From Campanula takesimana (lineage: Eukaryota; Streptophyta; Magnoliopsida; Asterales; Campanulaceae), in contig JAOWBW010000025.1 of assembly GCA_026119855.1 (NCBI GenBank), forward strand, positions 1 through 64,000: DNA of 64,000 nucleotides, read 5' to 3'. The notes under the pieces were generated by a model. The model searched no databases. It saw only the letters and a list, made by a program, of their open reading frames with translations, and had not been told where the DNA came from. The first letter of the stretch is position 1, and each line of letters starts with the position of its first letter. Shown piece after piece: positions 1 through 12,045 of the stretch. A program made the position numbers and the translations under genes.

Positions 1-1060
1 TTCTCACTTCAATGCTTCTAAACAAAACCCTTGCCGATGAAAAGAAAATTCTCATTCACCGACACATCCTAATATTGCCAAAAGCCTTTCGAAACCCATC
101 TCTTCCCACCTGACTTCTCACCTGAACCTATTCTCTCTACTTCTAAAGATTCGGCTGACCCTCTTCTAGAATTATCTAAGGCTGAGATGGTAGAGACAAT
201 GGATGAACTTTTTATTGATTATAAGAAGCTGAGCAGCGTTCATAAAGTAATGGCTGCTGATTTCAAAAGAATTTCTAACGAGAATAGCTCGCTTATGTCT
301 AAACTTTCAGTTCTCAAAGGACACGAGCTTGAGTCTATTTCTCTAAAGAAAGAAAACCTGGATCTTAAAAGCTAAGTAGCAGTATTGATAGCTCAGATCA
401 AAGATCTTGTGAAACGAAACAATCATCTCTCAAGGATTGTTGATTCTTAAACAAAATCTAGAGTTGCTGTTGAAACAATCCTACAGACCCAAATGTCATA
501 TAAGGACCAATCTGGGTTAGGATTTGATTCCAGCAGCAGTAGCTCTACTGAAACTTGTGCGACCGAGAAAAAGGATGAGAAAGTTGAATGTAGTCCTGTT
601 AACTCAGTGCATAAGGATGCTAAGCCAATATACAGTGCTGTGGCATTGAAGTATCCTAAGAACCAGAACAAAAGGAATGATAAGCACAAACAAAGATATG
701 TTAAGGTTGCTGATACTAAGTCTACCAATAACGGTATTCTTGTGAATACATCAGCAGAGCAAGTGCTGCTGGTCTAACCTCTGCTGTCGATGGACAAGTA
801 CCTAAAAAGGTAATTGCCAAAGGTAAACAGAATGGAAAGAAAGGCAACACTAGCACCTTTAAATCTACTAATTTTGTGCCTGCTCAATCCTCCAGTTCTG
901 CCGATGCACTGACTAAACAGAATGATGTTCTACAAACTCCACAGTCTATCAGTCAAGTGAGATGTTCTAATTGTTCTGATTATGGTCACAAGGCTCATGA
1001 ATTCCTCTTGAAGCACCTATTTGGACCCACTGAGGTTACATCCTCTAGTGGTGGCCAGAT
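1..1060 (+). pseudogene. gag: gag remnant of the SIRE-like element
   Basis: Several short in-frame blocks (187-375, 493-777, 876-1082) read as a Lys/Glu/Ser-rich, coiled-coil-like protein, as expected for a copia capsid/nucleocapsid polyprotein. A zinc knuckle lies at 963-1004 with the pattern C-x2-C-x4-H-x4-F: the last cysteine is replaced by phenylalanine, so zinc binding would be impaired. Stops at 373-375 and 775-777 and frame changes break the reading frame. The gag N-terminus is outside the window. The role is packaging of element RNA in virus-like particles; this copy cannot make an intact product. Confidence 0.7.
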
Positions 1061-3697
1061 GTGGTTGACAAAGAGGAACTAACTCTCGGACCTAAGAATA
1101 AGGGGGACTATAAGCATACTGTTTTATTTCAGGAATGCTTCATGGCCTTAACTGGTGCAAGCAAGGATTTGTGGATTCTAGATAGTGGTTGTTCAAGGCA
1201 CATGACAGGATTTGCAGATCTACTTGCCGATATTATTGAAGAATCAGGCCCCCCAGTAGTTTTCGGTGATAATGCTAAAGGAAAGATCATTGGTATTGGT
1301 ACCATCAAGAGAGGTGCAGTCACTGTATAGAAGGTCTCTTTAGTGGACGGTCTGAAACACAACCTTCTATCAATATCACAATTCTGTGATAAAGGAATGC
1401 AATGTGTATTTACTACTTCCAGTTGCTATGTGAAAGACATTGCTTCCAATGAAACTCTTCGCATTGCCAAACGTAAAGGTAACAGTTATGCAGTAGATTT
1501 AAGTACTATTGCTGGTGTTACTAATGTTTGTTTTGTAGCTAAGAACATCAGTGAGAACTCATGGCTATGGCACAAGAGACTCAGTCACTTGAACTTTAAG
1601 TATCTATCCAAGCTTGTCGGTTCAAATCTGGTAACCGGTCTGCCTCAAGTGTCTGCTGATCATGGAAAGAAATGCAAGGCCTGCCAACTTGGAAAACAAC
1701 ACAAGTCATCTTTCCACAGCAAGCCCTGTATGTCTACATCTAAGTGCCTCCAACTGCTACACATGGATCTATTTGGCCCCACATCTACTGCAAGTATTGG
1801 GGGAAGTAGATACACTCTGGTGGTAGTAGATGACTATTCAAGATATACTTGGTTAGAAACCTTCAGCAACAAGATGATACTTACGCTGTTGGTACCAAGT
1901 TATTTAGACTACTACAGACCCAGAAGGAGAGTGATATCATCAGTATGAGATCAGACAACGGCACTGAATTCAAGAAACAATTGTATTGCTTAGTATTGTG
2001 ATGATCATGGCATAGACCACAACTTCTCAGCTGCCGGTACACCACAACAAAATGGTGTCGTTGAGAGAAAGAACAGAACTCTTATAGAAGCTGGTAAGAC
2101 CATGATTGCTGAAGCCAGGCTGCCAAAATATTTTTGGGCTGAAGCCATCAATACCGCCTGCTTTACTCAGAACAGATCTCTCATCAACAAATTCCATAAC
2201 AAGACTCCTTATGAACTCTGGAGAGGCAGAATTCCCAATATTGGTTTTTTCAAAATATTTGGCTGCAAATGTTATATGCTCTACAATGGGAAAGAGTACA
2301 GAGGAAAATTTGATGAGAAAGCTGATGAAGGAATCTTTGTTGGATACACTAAACACAGTAAGGCCTTTCGAGTTTTCAATAAGAAACTTTTGAAAATTGT
2401 TGACTCTGTTCATGTAACATTTGATGAATTTGATTTGCTAGAGACTGACAAGGCTCCAAATAGTACTAATGAATCTAGTGCTCATGAGACAGGTGAATCC
2501 AGCAATACTAACCATGCAGGACAAGTTCCAGCTGCTGATCCAGTTATATCAGTAGAAGAATCAGCTGAAGCTCAATACTTCCCTTCATCGGCAGAACCAA
2601 AATCTGCTAATGAATTTTACAATCCATTTGCCAATGGAAATTCTGCTGATCATACTGAAAACAGATCTAGCCCTCAATCAATTTCTGTTATAAGGCCCTT
2701 CCCAACAAGCTCTCAATCTAATCCACCTCTCACCCCAAAACTCTAATTCTCCTACTCCACCTGCTGATCTTGACCCTCCTCTCGAATCTTTACAACAAGA
2801 TACAGTCAGACAAGATGTACTAAGGGAAGTTAGAACAGTTCGTGATCATCCATTAGAAAATGTGATTGGTGATGTCTTTGGACCAAGATTGACAAGAAAT
2901 CTTAGTAGAGAATTCGCCGAGAGTCTTTTCTCATCTGCTATGGTTTCCTATATAGAACCAAAGAAGACTGAAGAAGCTCTTGCTGATCCTGGCTGGGTGG
3001 AAGCTATGCAGGAGGAGCTAAATCAGTTTAAAAGATGTAATGTGTGGGAACTAGTGCCAAAACCATTATCTCAATAAGTGATTGGTACAAAGTGGGTATT
3101 TAGAAACAAATTGGATGAAGCAGGGAAGATCATAAGGAATAAAGCAAGGTTAGTTGCTAAAGGATACCGACAAGAAGAAGGGATTGACTACGATGAGACA
3201 TTTGTTCCTGTTGCAAGATTGGAAACTATAAGACTTTTCTAAGCTTATGCCGCCTTCAAAGAATTCAAACTATATCAAATGGACGTGAAAAGTGCCTTCC
3301 TGAATGGAGAACTCCAAGAACTTGTGTATGTTGAACAACCACCAGGTTTTGAAGACTCCAAGAAGCCTAATCATGTCTATCGATTGAAGAAATCTCTCTA
3401 TGGCTTAAAGCAAGCTCCAAGGGAATGGTATGAAACCCTTTCTAAGTTCTTACTTAGTGATGGCTTAGGTTTCACTCGAGGTAAAATCGATACCACTTTA
3501 TTTGTTGCCAAGCACAAGGGTCATTCATTGTTTGTTCAAATATATGTCGATGATATTATTTTTGGTTCTACTAATGAATCACTTTGCAAGAGATTTGAGA
3601 AGCTAATGCAGAGCAAGTTCGAGATGAGCATGATGGGTAAACTAACATATTTCCTCGGACTTCAAGTAAAGCAAACCAATGAAGGAATATTCATCAG
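1061..3697 (+). pseudogene. pol: pol segment 1: protease, integrase and most of RT of the SIRE-like element
   Basis: The aspartic protease active site reads LDSGCSRHMTG (Asp codon 1181-1183). The GAG-pre-integrase zinc-binding region (WLWHKRLSHLNF ... CKACQLGKQH) lies at about 1558-1715. The integrase core has its first Asp in HMDLFGP (about 1766) and its second in SDNGTEF (about 1954), and the third catalytic residue follows PQQNGVVERKNRT near 2045. RT contains MDVKSAFLNG (3279) and the catalytic YVDD (about 3543). Breaks are a TAG at 1328-1330, a frameshift near 1865-1950, a frame change near 2740, a TAA at 3075-3077 and a TAA near 3240. Pol is then cut at 3697 by the solo LTR, exactly between the codons before and after one ATCAG duplication. 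It is non-functional, but the domain identity is clear. Confidence 0.88.
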
Positions 3698-4221
3698 TGT
3701 GAATACCCCTTTCCGATGAAGCGACGCATGGGAAGTATCTTGTGATTATTTTTATTTACAAAGGGAATATTCTTAACGACATTAAAATTATGAGAGTCGC
3801 CACGCCGTTTTAATTAAAGCCAAAACATTGAAAAAAGCATGTTTAATGGGTTCGGGGGTCAAATTACAACAAGAGAAGAATATTGAACGTTATCACTCCT
3901 ATTGCCCGAATTGATCGGTCTTTCTATCATGATGAATGTGTTAGTAGTGTGTTAGTGATTTAGACCGGATCCGAAGATTGCCTACGTTCCTCTCAATGTG
4001 AGAAGCTCAGGTCAGCGTAGTTCGCAGAGAATTAGAATAGGCAGAAGAATCGGGATCATTCATAATGAGGGGGGAATTACCTAAAGATTAGGGTTTATAA
4101 GTAGTTCCTAGATCATCCTCGGGTTGATGAACCCTAGATCATCACGGCTATGAAATAACATGTTAACATGAAGATCGCAACCCTAAATATAGCATAAATA
4201 AGGTTTTAATCTAAGAACATG

Positions 4222-4427
4222 ATGAATATATGAAGAACATATTATGAACATATGAATGTCATGAAGAAAATATGAATAAAGATGTTAGGAACATGAATAT
4301 TATGAAGAACACATGAATAAACATATTAAGAATATGAATATTATGAAGAACACATGAATAAACATATTAAGAATATGAATGTTATGAAGAACATATGAAT
4401 AAACATATTAAGAATATGAATATTATG
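4222..4427. repeat. 41-bp AT-rich tandem repeat inside the solo LTR
   Basis: A unit containing GAATAAACATATTAAGAATA repeats with a 41-bp period (unit starts near 4305, 4346 and 4387), preceded by more diverged copies. By orientation it lies in the transcribed (R/U5) side of the LTR. Confidence 0.75.
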
Positions 4428-4617
4428 GATCTAAATTAATAATATGGCAAGAACATGAAGAAAAAGTTAGAAAACTTACCTTTGTTGACAAGAAATAACC
4501 TTGGATCTTCTTGGGATTCTTGAGAGTGTTCTTGGAAGCTTGAATGACTTGATTTGGGAGCAAAATCGTCACTTGGAAGCTCTAAAATTCGGATCCTTAA
4601 ACCAATAGCATAGAGTG

Positions 4618-4758
4618 ATTTATATAGTAAACTGAGGGAGAGATCTGACGGTCCAGATCATCCAGCGCAAGGTTGGCCGCCTGGCCATGGTTGAAGCCGG
4701 TGACAATAGTGGCCGCGTGGCCAAGATCAACGCGGAGCAAGGTTGGCCGCGTGGCCAA
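4618..4758 (-). promoter_or_regulatory. TATA box and near-palindrome array of the solo LTR
   Basis: On the minus strand a TATATAAAT lies at 4618-4626. Upstream of it are three near-palindromic GC-rich copies at 4673-4690, 4710-4723 and 4743-4758, sharing the core TGGCCGCGTGGCCA. The layout matches the other LTRs in this window. TATA function is inferred from sequence and position only. Confidence 0.55.
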
Positions 4759-4964
4759 GTCTGCAGGCTGACTTGATTCTTAAGCTAGGGTTTCTGCATG
4801 GTTTTAAGGAAACCATTTACTACCTAATTTGATAGATTTTGTCATAAATGAGATATTTTGGGAATCCGGGACAAGTCTTTGCAAGGTTTCTAATTCCTAT
4901 AAAGTCCTTGTATTTTTGGGAAAGTCCTAATAAACTCATTTTCAGGTCGGGTACTAACAATCAG

Positions 4965-5118
4965 TCAAACCAAGTATGTAAAGGAACTTATCAAGAAGTT
5001 TGGTTTTGATAATGCTCATTCTCAAAGCACACCGATGGGCACTAACATTCACTTAGATAAGGATGAGTCTGGTAAGAAAGTAGATATGACTGTCTACCGA
5101 GGTATGATTGGCTCACTC
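4965..5118 (+). pseudogene. pol: pol segment 2 (RT to RNase H connection) of the SIRE-like element
   Basis: This continues the RT frame after the solo LTR: QTKYVKELIKKFGFDN, then STPMGTNIHLDKDESGKKVD and YRGMIGSL, the usual copia connection region between RT and RNase H. It ends at 5118, where copia-2 inserted (TSD CACTC). The segment itself has no stop. It is a fragment of a dead element. Confidence 0.88.
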
Positions 5119-6579
5119 TGTTGGGTTTTGAGCAAACATGCGCAGCGGAATAAACCCAAAAAGCCTAGATCCGATCACGATGATTAAATTAATATGGAGA
5201 TGAATTTAGAACACTAACCGTGACGGAGCTTTAAAATTCTGAGATCTTCAATCTTTGTTCTTCGCGCTTCTTCGAATCACGAACGTAGGAACGACCGCAA
5301 AACTTGGATCACGAACTTTGAAGGAGTTGATGCCAACGCCCTCTATGTTTATCCACACGCGAACGAATTTCAAGAACGATTCTTGAACCGGATTGCTAGA
5401 CCCAATAGAAACTCTTTCTACTTTGAAGGCTATATGGAAAATCAATGTTCTAGTTCTTGAGGAAGAAGAAGAAGAAGAACTTGTTTTTCTCTCTCTCGGA
5501 GGCTCTCTAATTGATATGGAATCAATTCATACTGATTAGGTCGTTGTTAGAGGTTTATATACTTATTAGTCCTAAACCGTTTAGGAGAAATAGGTTAAAA
5601 CCCGTTTCAACACGAAATCAGTTTTTGGGCCCGAACAGGGCCTGCTCGGCCGAGTCCTTTAAGGTGCTCGGCCGAGCACCTTTGCTCCAGAAAATCTGAC
5701 CTTCTGATTTCCCATGCTCGGCCGAGTCATATGAGGTGCTCGGCCGAGCACCACCAGAATTCCGATTTTAGCCTTTTAAACAATTCGTCCTTTTGTGTGT
5801 GACCCCATAGGATTATATTAAGTTGGCAATGAGCCCAAACACATTTGTGCTCATAAATCATGAGCGGACTCTAGCAAGCCATCATGACTATCCAATTAAT
5901 ATAACTTGTACAAGTTCGTGAATCCTTTATAGAACATATTACAATCTCTTTGTTTCACGATGTCTATTGAACGTAAGCCATGGTCAATGGTCAACTTACA
6001 ATGTTCAATGCTTTCTCGATCCCGAATGTATTGATAGTACAAATTATATTTGAGCACGGCCATGCATTTCATCAATACCATTCATCGAGTGGCCAAAGCT
6101 TGACATCTCTCTTGACGAGGAACAAATCCCTTCTAGATTAATTACCTTTCCCTACATGAATCCGATTACGCCAATCACATTCTTTATAGCTACCCGATTA
6201 GGGGTAACGTTTGAATATGTCAAACGTAATGTTCATCGAGTGGAAGACTGTGATAATCTCAGGTCTAAAGATTCCAGTAATATAACTATATGAGACTTAA
6301 TTATGACATTGTAACCATGACATAAATCTCATATGGGTCAGTCCAGTATTTGGTCTCCAACAAATACCTATAAGTTTAATTGTATCCCATACACCATAAT
6401 TATCATATGATTATCCATTAAACTTATACTAACAATTAATCATAATTATCAGGGACGGGGATTATTATAATAAACATGCAAAGGATATAATAATCAAACA
6501 TTCAATATCTTTATTAAAACATAATAAACAGATAACATTAATCGTTCTCATAACGTGCCTAGAGCATACAACACCAACA
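5119..6579 (-). repeat. 3' LTR of copia-2
   Basis: This 1461-bp repeat is nearly identical to 12046-13500 and starts TGTTGGGTTTTGAGC. In minus orientation it is the downstream LTR. It holds the GCTCGGCCGAGC palindromes (5644-5751) and a minus-strand TATA box (5554-5561). Confidence 0.95.
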
Positions 6580-6590
6580 ATCTCCCACTT
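6580..6590 (-). other. Polypurine tract of copia-2
   Basis: Directly next to the 3' LTR, the minus strand reads AAGTGGGAGAT, the position and composition expected of the plus-strand DNA primer in copia elements. Confidence 0.8.
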
Positions 6591-6599
6591 GCACTAGGC

Positions 6600-9500
6600 C
6601 TAATTAATGTATCGAATACCCATAGACCTCACATGACCATCATGCTTTGCTTGCGGAAGACCCTTTGTCAATGGTCGGCAATGTTATCGTCAGTTGGTAC
6701 TCTGCATATATTTATGTCACCTCTACCAATGATTTCTCGAATGATATGGTAACGCCTAAGTATGTGTTTGGATTTCTGATGTGATCTTGGTTCCCTTGCT
6801 TGAGCAATAGCACCATTATTATCACAATAAAGGTCTATTGGATTAGCAATGCTAGGAACCACCTCTAGTTCAGTAATGAACTTCTTAATCCAAACAGCTT
6901 CTTTAGCAGCATCGGATGCAGCAATATACTCAGCTTCAGTTGTAGAATCAGCGACGGTACTTTGCTTAGAACTCTTCTAACTAACAGCACCTCCATTAAG
7001 CATAAATACAAAACCAGATTGCGATCTATAATCATCCTTGTCAGTTTGGAAGCTTGCATCTGTGTAACCACTTACGACAAGATCATCTTCCATACCTCCA
7101 TACACCAAGAACGAATCTTTAGTCCTTCGCAAGTACTTAAGAATCGTCTTGACTGCAATCCAGTGACTTTCACCGGGATCAGATTGGTATCTGCTCGTCA
7201 TGCTCAAAGCATACGAGACATCAGGTCTAGTACATATCATGGCATACATGATGGATCCAATAGCAGAAGCATATGGAATCCCAATCATTCTCTCACGCTC
7301 ATCAGTCGTCTTAGGACACTGATTCTTGCTTAGAGATATGCCATGACCTACTGGCAAATTTCCTCTTTTAGAGTTTTCCATGCGGAATCTCTTGAGAACT
7401 TTGTCAATATATGTATCTTGACTTAAACCAATCAGTTTCTTAGATCTATCATGATAGATCCTAATGGCAAGGATATAAGCGGCTTCTCCCATATCTTTCA
7501 TTGAGAAACACTTTCCTAACCAAGTCTTTACAGACTGTAGTGCAGGAATGTCGTTTCCAATGAGCAATATGTCATCAACATATAGTACTAGAAATAATAC
7601 TACGCTCCCACTAATCTTCTTGTATACACAAGGTTCATCTTCGTTCTTGATGAAGTCAAACTCTTTGACCGATTCATCAAACCGAAGATTCCAACTCCTA
7701 GAGGCTTGCTTCAATCCATAAATGGATCGTTGCAATTTGCATAATTTATTAGAATTTTCTGGAATTACAAAACCTTCAGGTTGTGTCATATAAACATCCT
7801 CAAGTAAGTTCCCGTTAAGGAACGCTGTTTTGACATCCATTTGCCATATCTCATAGTCAAAATATGCGGCTATGGCAAGTAAAATTCTTATAGACTTGAT
7901 CATTGTTACGGGTGAAAAGGTTTCATCATAGTCGATTCCATGAATCTGCCTATAGCCTTTCGCTACAAGTCTAGCTTTATAAGTATGCACCTTTCCATCC
8001 ATGTCAGTTTTCTTTTTGAAAACCCACTTGCATCCTATGGTTTTTACACCTTCAGGCGCATCAATCAAGTTCCAAACTTGATTGTCATACATGGACTTAA
8101 TTTCAGATTCCATGGCTCCAAGCCATTTATCTGAATCAGGAGCGGACATCGCTTCTTGGTAGGAAGTAGGTTCGTCATCAACTATGACTTCTACTTCATT
8201 GCTATCCGTCATGAGAAATCCATATCTCTCAGGTTCAGATCGCACCCTACCAGTTCTGCGAGGAACTTGAGTACTCTGAACCGGTTCCACAACTCCTTGT
8301 GAAGCTTGCTCAGATCCAACATTTTGTTCCATGTAATTTTCGGGTTCTCGAATCTCTTTGAGATTAATTTTACTCCCACTAATTCCTTTGGAGAGAAACT
8401 CTTTGTCTAGAAAGGTACCATCTCGAGCAACAAACACTTTGTTGTCCGTGCGGTTGTAAAAATAATATCCCTTAGTTTCCTTAGGGTAACCCACAAAATT
8501 ACATTTATCAGATTTTGGTGCAAGTTTGTCAGAGATCATTCTCTTAACATAGGCCTCACAACCCCAAATCTTTATGAAAGACAAACTAGGTTTTCTTCCA
8601 GTCCACATCTCATATGGAGTCTTTGGAACAGATTTAGTTGGAACTCTATTTAGTGTAAGAGCAGCAGTTTCTAGTGCATGTCCCCAAAAGGATAAAGGAA
8701 GATCAACTTGACTCATCATGGAGCGGACCATATCCAATAAGGTCCTATTTCTCCGCTCAAACACACCATTCCATTGTGGTGTTCCAGGTGGAGTTAATTG
8801 TGAAACAATTCCACACTCTTTAAGATGATTGTCAAATTCTTGGCTTAAATATTCTCCACCACGATCAGATCGTAGTGCTTTAATAGTTTTGCCAAATTGA
8901 TTTTGTACTTCATTTTGAAATATTCTAAATATCTCAAAAGATTTACTTTTATGCTTCATTAAGTAGACCTAACCATATCTACTAAAATCATCAGTAAAAG
9001 TTATGAAGTATTGATATCCTCCCCTAGCACTGCTGCTCATTGGTCCACAAACATCAGTATGTATGAGTCCCAATAAGTCACTAGCTCTTTCACTACTCTT
9101 AGTAAAAGGTGTCTTAGTCATCTTTCCAAGTAAACAAGACTCACAAGTTTCATATGATTCTAAATCATGTGAATCTAAAAGTCCGTCCCCATGGAGTTTT
9201 GAGATACGCTTCTCATTAATATGACCAAGACGGCAATGCCACAAATAAGTATGATTTACATCATTAGGTTTGGATTTCTTATTTACATTATAGATATTAT
9301 CATTATTTTCACTTTCAACATCAAGAACATAAAGGCCATCAAATGAACATGCAGTACAATAAAGCATATCATTTAAATAAATAGAAAATTTCTTATTCTT
9401 AATAAGAAAACTATAACCTTCATTATCCAAACAAGAAACTGAAATAATATTCCTACTCAAATCTGGAACGTAATAACAATTGTTCAAAACAAGAATTAAT

Positions 9501-10558
9501 CCGCTAGGTAAAATGACATCATATGTTCCTACGGCTAATGCAGCAACTCTTACTCCATTTCCCACACGTAGGTCCACTTCACCATCTTTGAGTAGCCTTC
9601 TATTCCTTAGTCCCTGCACATTTAAACAAATGTGAGATCCACATCCGGTATCTAATACCCAGGAGCTAGAAGTAGAAAGAAAAATATCTATAACATAGAT
9701 ACCTGAAGTAGACGCAGTCCCACTGCTCTTCTTCTTCTTTAACTCTTCCTTGTAAACCTTGCAATTGCGTTTCCAATGACCAATCTCATTGCAGTGGAAA
9801 CAAATTGCATCCTTTTGGGAAGCTGGTTTAGCCACAGTAGCATTGGCAACATTTGCCTTGCTAATCTTGGGTTTGACAACTTTTGCCTTACCCTTTCCTT
9901 TGCCTTTCTTTCCTTCCTTTGACACTATGAGCACAGGAGCGGCTTCTTTACCGATTTTCTTTTCTGCCTGCTTAAGCATCCCATGCAATTCAGACATAGT
10001 CTTATCCATCCCTTGCATATTAAAGTTCATGACGAACTGATTATAGCTTTTGGGCAATGAATTAAGAATAAAATCGGTAGCCAACTCAATCTCAATTGGA
10101 TGGCCAAGCCTCTCTAGTTTCTCAAAGTAAGCCTTCATTTTCAAAACATGAGGGCTCACAGACTGTCCTTCGCTCATCTTGCATGAGACTAGGGCAGCTA
10201 TGGTGTCGAACCTCTCTTGCCTTGCTTGTTCTTGGAACATATCTTTCAATGTAGCAGCAAGGTCAAATGCTTCCAAGTGTTCAAGAATCTTCTGAAGTTC
10301 TGAACACATGGCCGCAAGCATAAGACAACCCACCTCACGAGAATCATTCACATGTTTCTTGTAGGCGTTTTTCTCATCCTTGGGTGCATTAGTAGCAGGT
10401 TCTTCTTCAGGAACGGGCTCATCAAGAATATAGAGCTTATCCTCATGCTTTAGAACAATTCTAAGGCTACGGATCCAATCCGTATAGTTAGCTCCATCTT
10501 CTTGAAGTTTCTCCTTCTCAAGGATAGATCGCAGTGATAAGTTTGTATTTTGAGCCAT
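6600..10558 (-). pseudogene. gag-pol: gag-pol polyprotein of copia-2, lightly damaged
   Basis: One reading frame starts with ATG at 10558 (MAQNTNLSLRSILEKEKL). In order it shows a gag region; a CCHC zinc knuckle (CFHCNEIGHWKRNC); protease WVLDTGCGSHIC; a GAG-pre-integrase LWHCRLGHIN..CESCLLGK region; the integrase core (IHTDVCGP, RSDRGGEY); RT (MDVKTAFLNG, LYVDDILLIGN); and RNase H (GYTDASF, TTEAEYIA, LYCDNNGAIAQ). Three lesions are visible: a TAG at about 8966-8968 inside integrase, a TAG at 6977-6979 where homologues have Trp, and a one-base deletion near 6672 shortly before the terminal stop at 6600-6602. All domains are full length. It needs an intact relative for movement, as its own protein would stop inside integrase. 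Confidence 0.93.
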
Positions 10559-11218
10559 TATCTACAATTATGCAAACATATAATTAAATATAAGTACCAA
10601 CTTTATTAAAGATATTAAATATTAGTATTTCACAAATACTCCCACTGAATTATATAACCTTCAAATACATCCAATGCATCATATAATTTAAATGGGCTAA
10701 GATCCATCTTTAATTTAATTTCAAGTCCGCTTTGGCGATACTGCTCAAAATTAAATTAATTAGGTAGACAACTCTTTGTCAATCATATCAAATATGACTC
10801 TTAGATCCTTTATGAGATTTTAGACATCATATGTCTAACATGTTTTAATCTCATCTGTGCCTTAGGCCCAAAACTTTGTCTTTTGATAGCCTAATTAAGT
10901 CAAACCATTTTAAACGTATAGGAATCACTCTTTCCTCATCTTGCTCATAAATGAATAGAATTAATGCACCTCGCTTTGGCAGAGCCCACATAAAACTATC
11001 CACGTACTCGCAAGTGTTTTAATCATGGATTGGCACAAAACTTAAGTTTTATGAAGGTTCACCACATATAGCATATAACACATTTATGATCACATAAGAT
11101 AAACATGTTATTCTTAAAGCAACGGTTAATAATTTAACTAATCCAATTAATTAAATTAAGATTTCATGTGATTGATTTATGGGGATAAATTCTTTAACAC
11201 ATTATTGAGAGCACGATT

Positions 11219-11334
11219 GTACGGTCGAAACTAAGCCAGAAGGCATCCACAATCCCGTACCAAATTTAGAAACTAGAAGAAACAACTATGTAAGGTCGAA
11301 ACTAAGCCAATAGGCATCCACAATCCCTTACATA
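11219..11334 (-). ncRNA. Candidate tandem stem-loop RNA element in the copia-2 leader
   Basis: Hairpin 1 has stem GTACGG (11219-11224) with CCGTAC (11255-11260). Hairpin 2 has stem TATGTAAGG (11287-11295) with CCTTACATA (11326-11334). Both enclose a 30-nt loop with the same core (CGAAACTAAGCC ... GGCATCCACAAT). The stems differ in sequence but both pair. This is a prediction from sequence, possibly a packaging or dimer signal. Confidence 0.5.
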
Positions 11335-11535
11335 AAGTAACTCGATTCTAAATTCTTTTGTCCCATCAATTCATTACTTTGACCTTGATATTTGTTTTCA
11401 GGAAACACGGTTTCTCAAACCAGCCATCTGACAAACAAATTCAATCCAAAGTGATTTTAAACAAGCCATTTAATTTCAGGAAACACGGTTTCTAAAACCA
11501 GCCATCTGAAAAACAAATTCTGTCCAAAATCAACC

Positions 11536-11647
11536 TGCTCGGCCGAGTCCTTTAAGGTGCTCGGCCGAGCGCCTCTGTGTTCCAGAAAACCCTTTGCTTC
11601 TGACGACTCTGCTCGGCCGAGTCTTATAAGGTGCTCGGCCGAGCACC
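11536..11647 (-). repeat. GCTCGGCCGAGC palindrome block in the copia-2 leader
   Basis: Four copies of the perfect palindrome core CTCGGCCGAG are arranged as two pairs, with the same spacing as in the LTR block (5644-5751). The flanking words (CCAGAAAA, CTTCTGA) are shared as well, so the block was copied between LTR and leader. Confidence 0.75.
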
Positions 11648-12031
11648 ACGAACAGAACAGATTTTCTTGTCGAATTTTAATTCTAAGATTGCTTTCCCGA
11701 TTCATTTAGGATTTGGTGTTCATAATGATCATATCATCATGTTCATCAAAACCTTGAATAAACGATTTATTCATGAATCAAAGATCATCAATAAATCAAT
11801 CCAATTAATTTTTGATAATCTAAAGGAACATAATAATCAAATTATTATTGCAATCGTAGATCCCACATAACGTATTTAAACGGTGCGATTTTATGATTTT
11901 AATATATCTCATATATAAACATAAAACTCAGATCACATAAACATCTTGAATCCAAATTCACATAGCATGCCAAAACATATAATCCAATTATATCATTAAC
12001 ATGTTATTATTTAAATAATCATGATGAACGG

Positions 12032-12044
12032 GGCTCTGATACCA
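12032..12044 (-). other. Primer binding site of copia-2 (tRNA-iMet type)
   Basis: The minus strand reads TGGTATCAGAGCC one base inside the 5' LTR. This is the standard plant copia primer site complementary to the 3' end of initiator tRNA-Met. Confidence 0.93.
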
Positions 12045-12045
12045 C

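Larger units (their letters stand above)
3698..4959 (-). mobile_element. Solo LTR (1262 bp) with 5-bp TSD ATCAG
   Basis: The block starts TGTGAATACC and ends GGTACTAACA (TG..CA ends). It is flanked by direct repeats ATCAG at 3693-3697 and 4960-4964, and it interrupts an otherwise continuous RT frame. No internal coding domains are present, so it fits a solo LTR left by recombination between the two LTRs of a former element. A TATA box readable on the minus strand (4618-4626), with GC-rich near-palindromes upstream of it (4673-4758), indicates minus orientation. The internal 41-bp tandem repeat is listed separately. The family is not identified. Confidence 0.88.
10559..12031 (-). other. Untranslated leader of copia-2 with paired stem-loops
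   Basis: This 1.47 kb region lies between PBS and gag. No ORF of note is present. It holds two tandem hairpins at 11219-11260 and 11287-11334, with different stems and nearly the same 30-nt loop (see findings). A second copy of the GCTCGGCCGAG palindrome block at 11536-11647 repeats the arrangement seen in the LTR. Related leaders occur in copia-3 and copia-4. Confidence 0.75.

Noticed and set aside
5896..6081. 61-codon minus-strand ORF, identical at 12817-13002
   Set aside because: It sits in both copies of the copia-2 LTR, so identity is due to the LTR repeat; no coding evidence.
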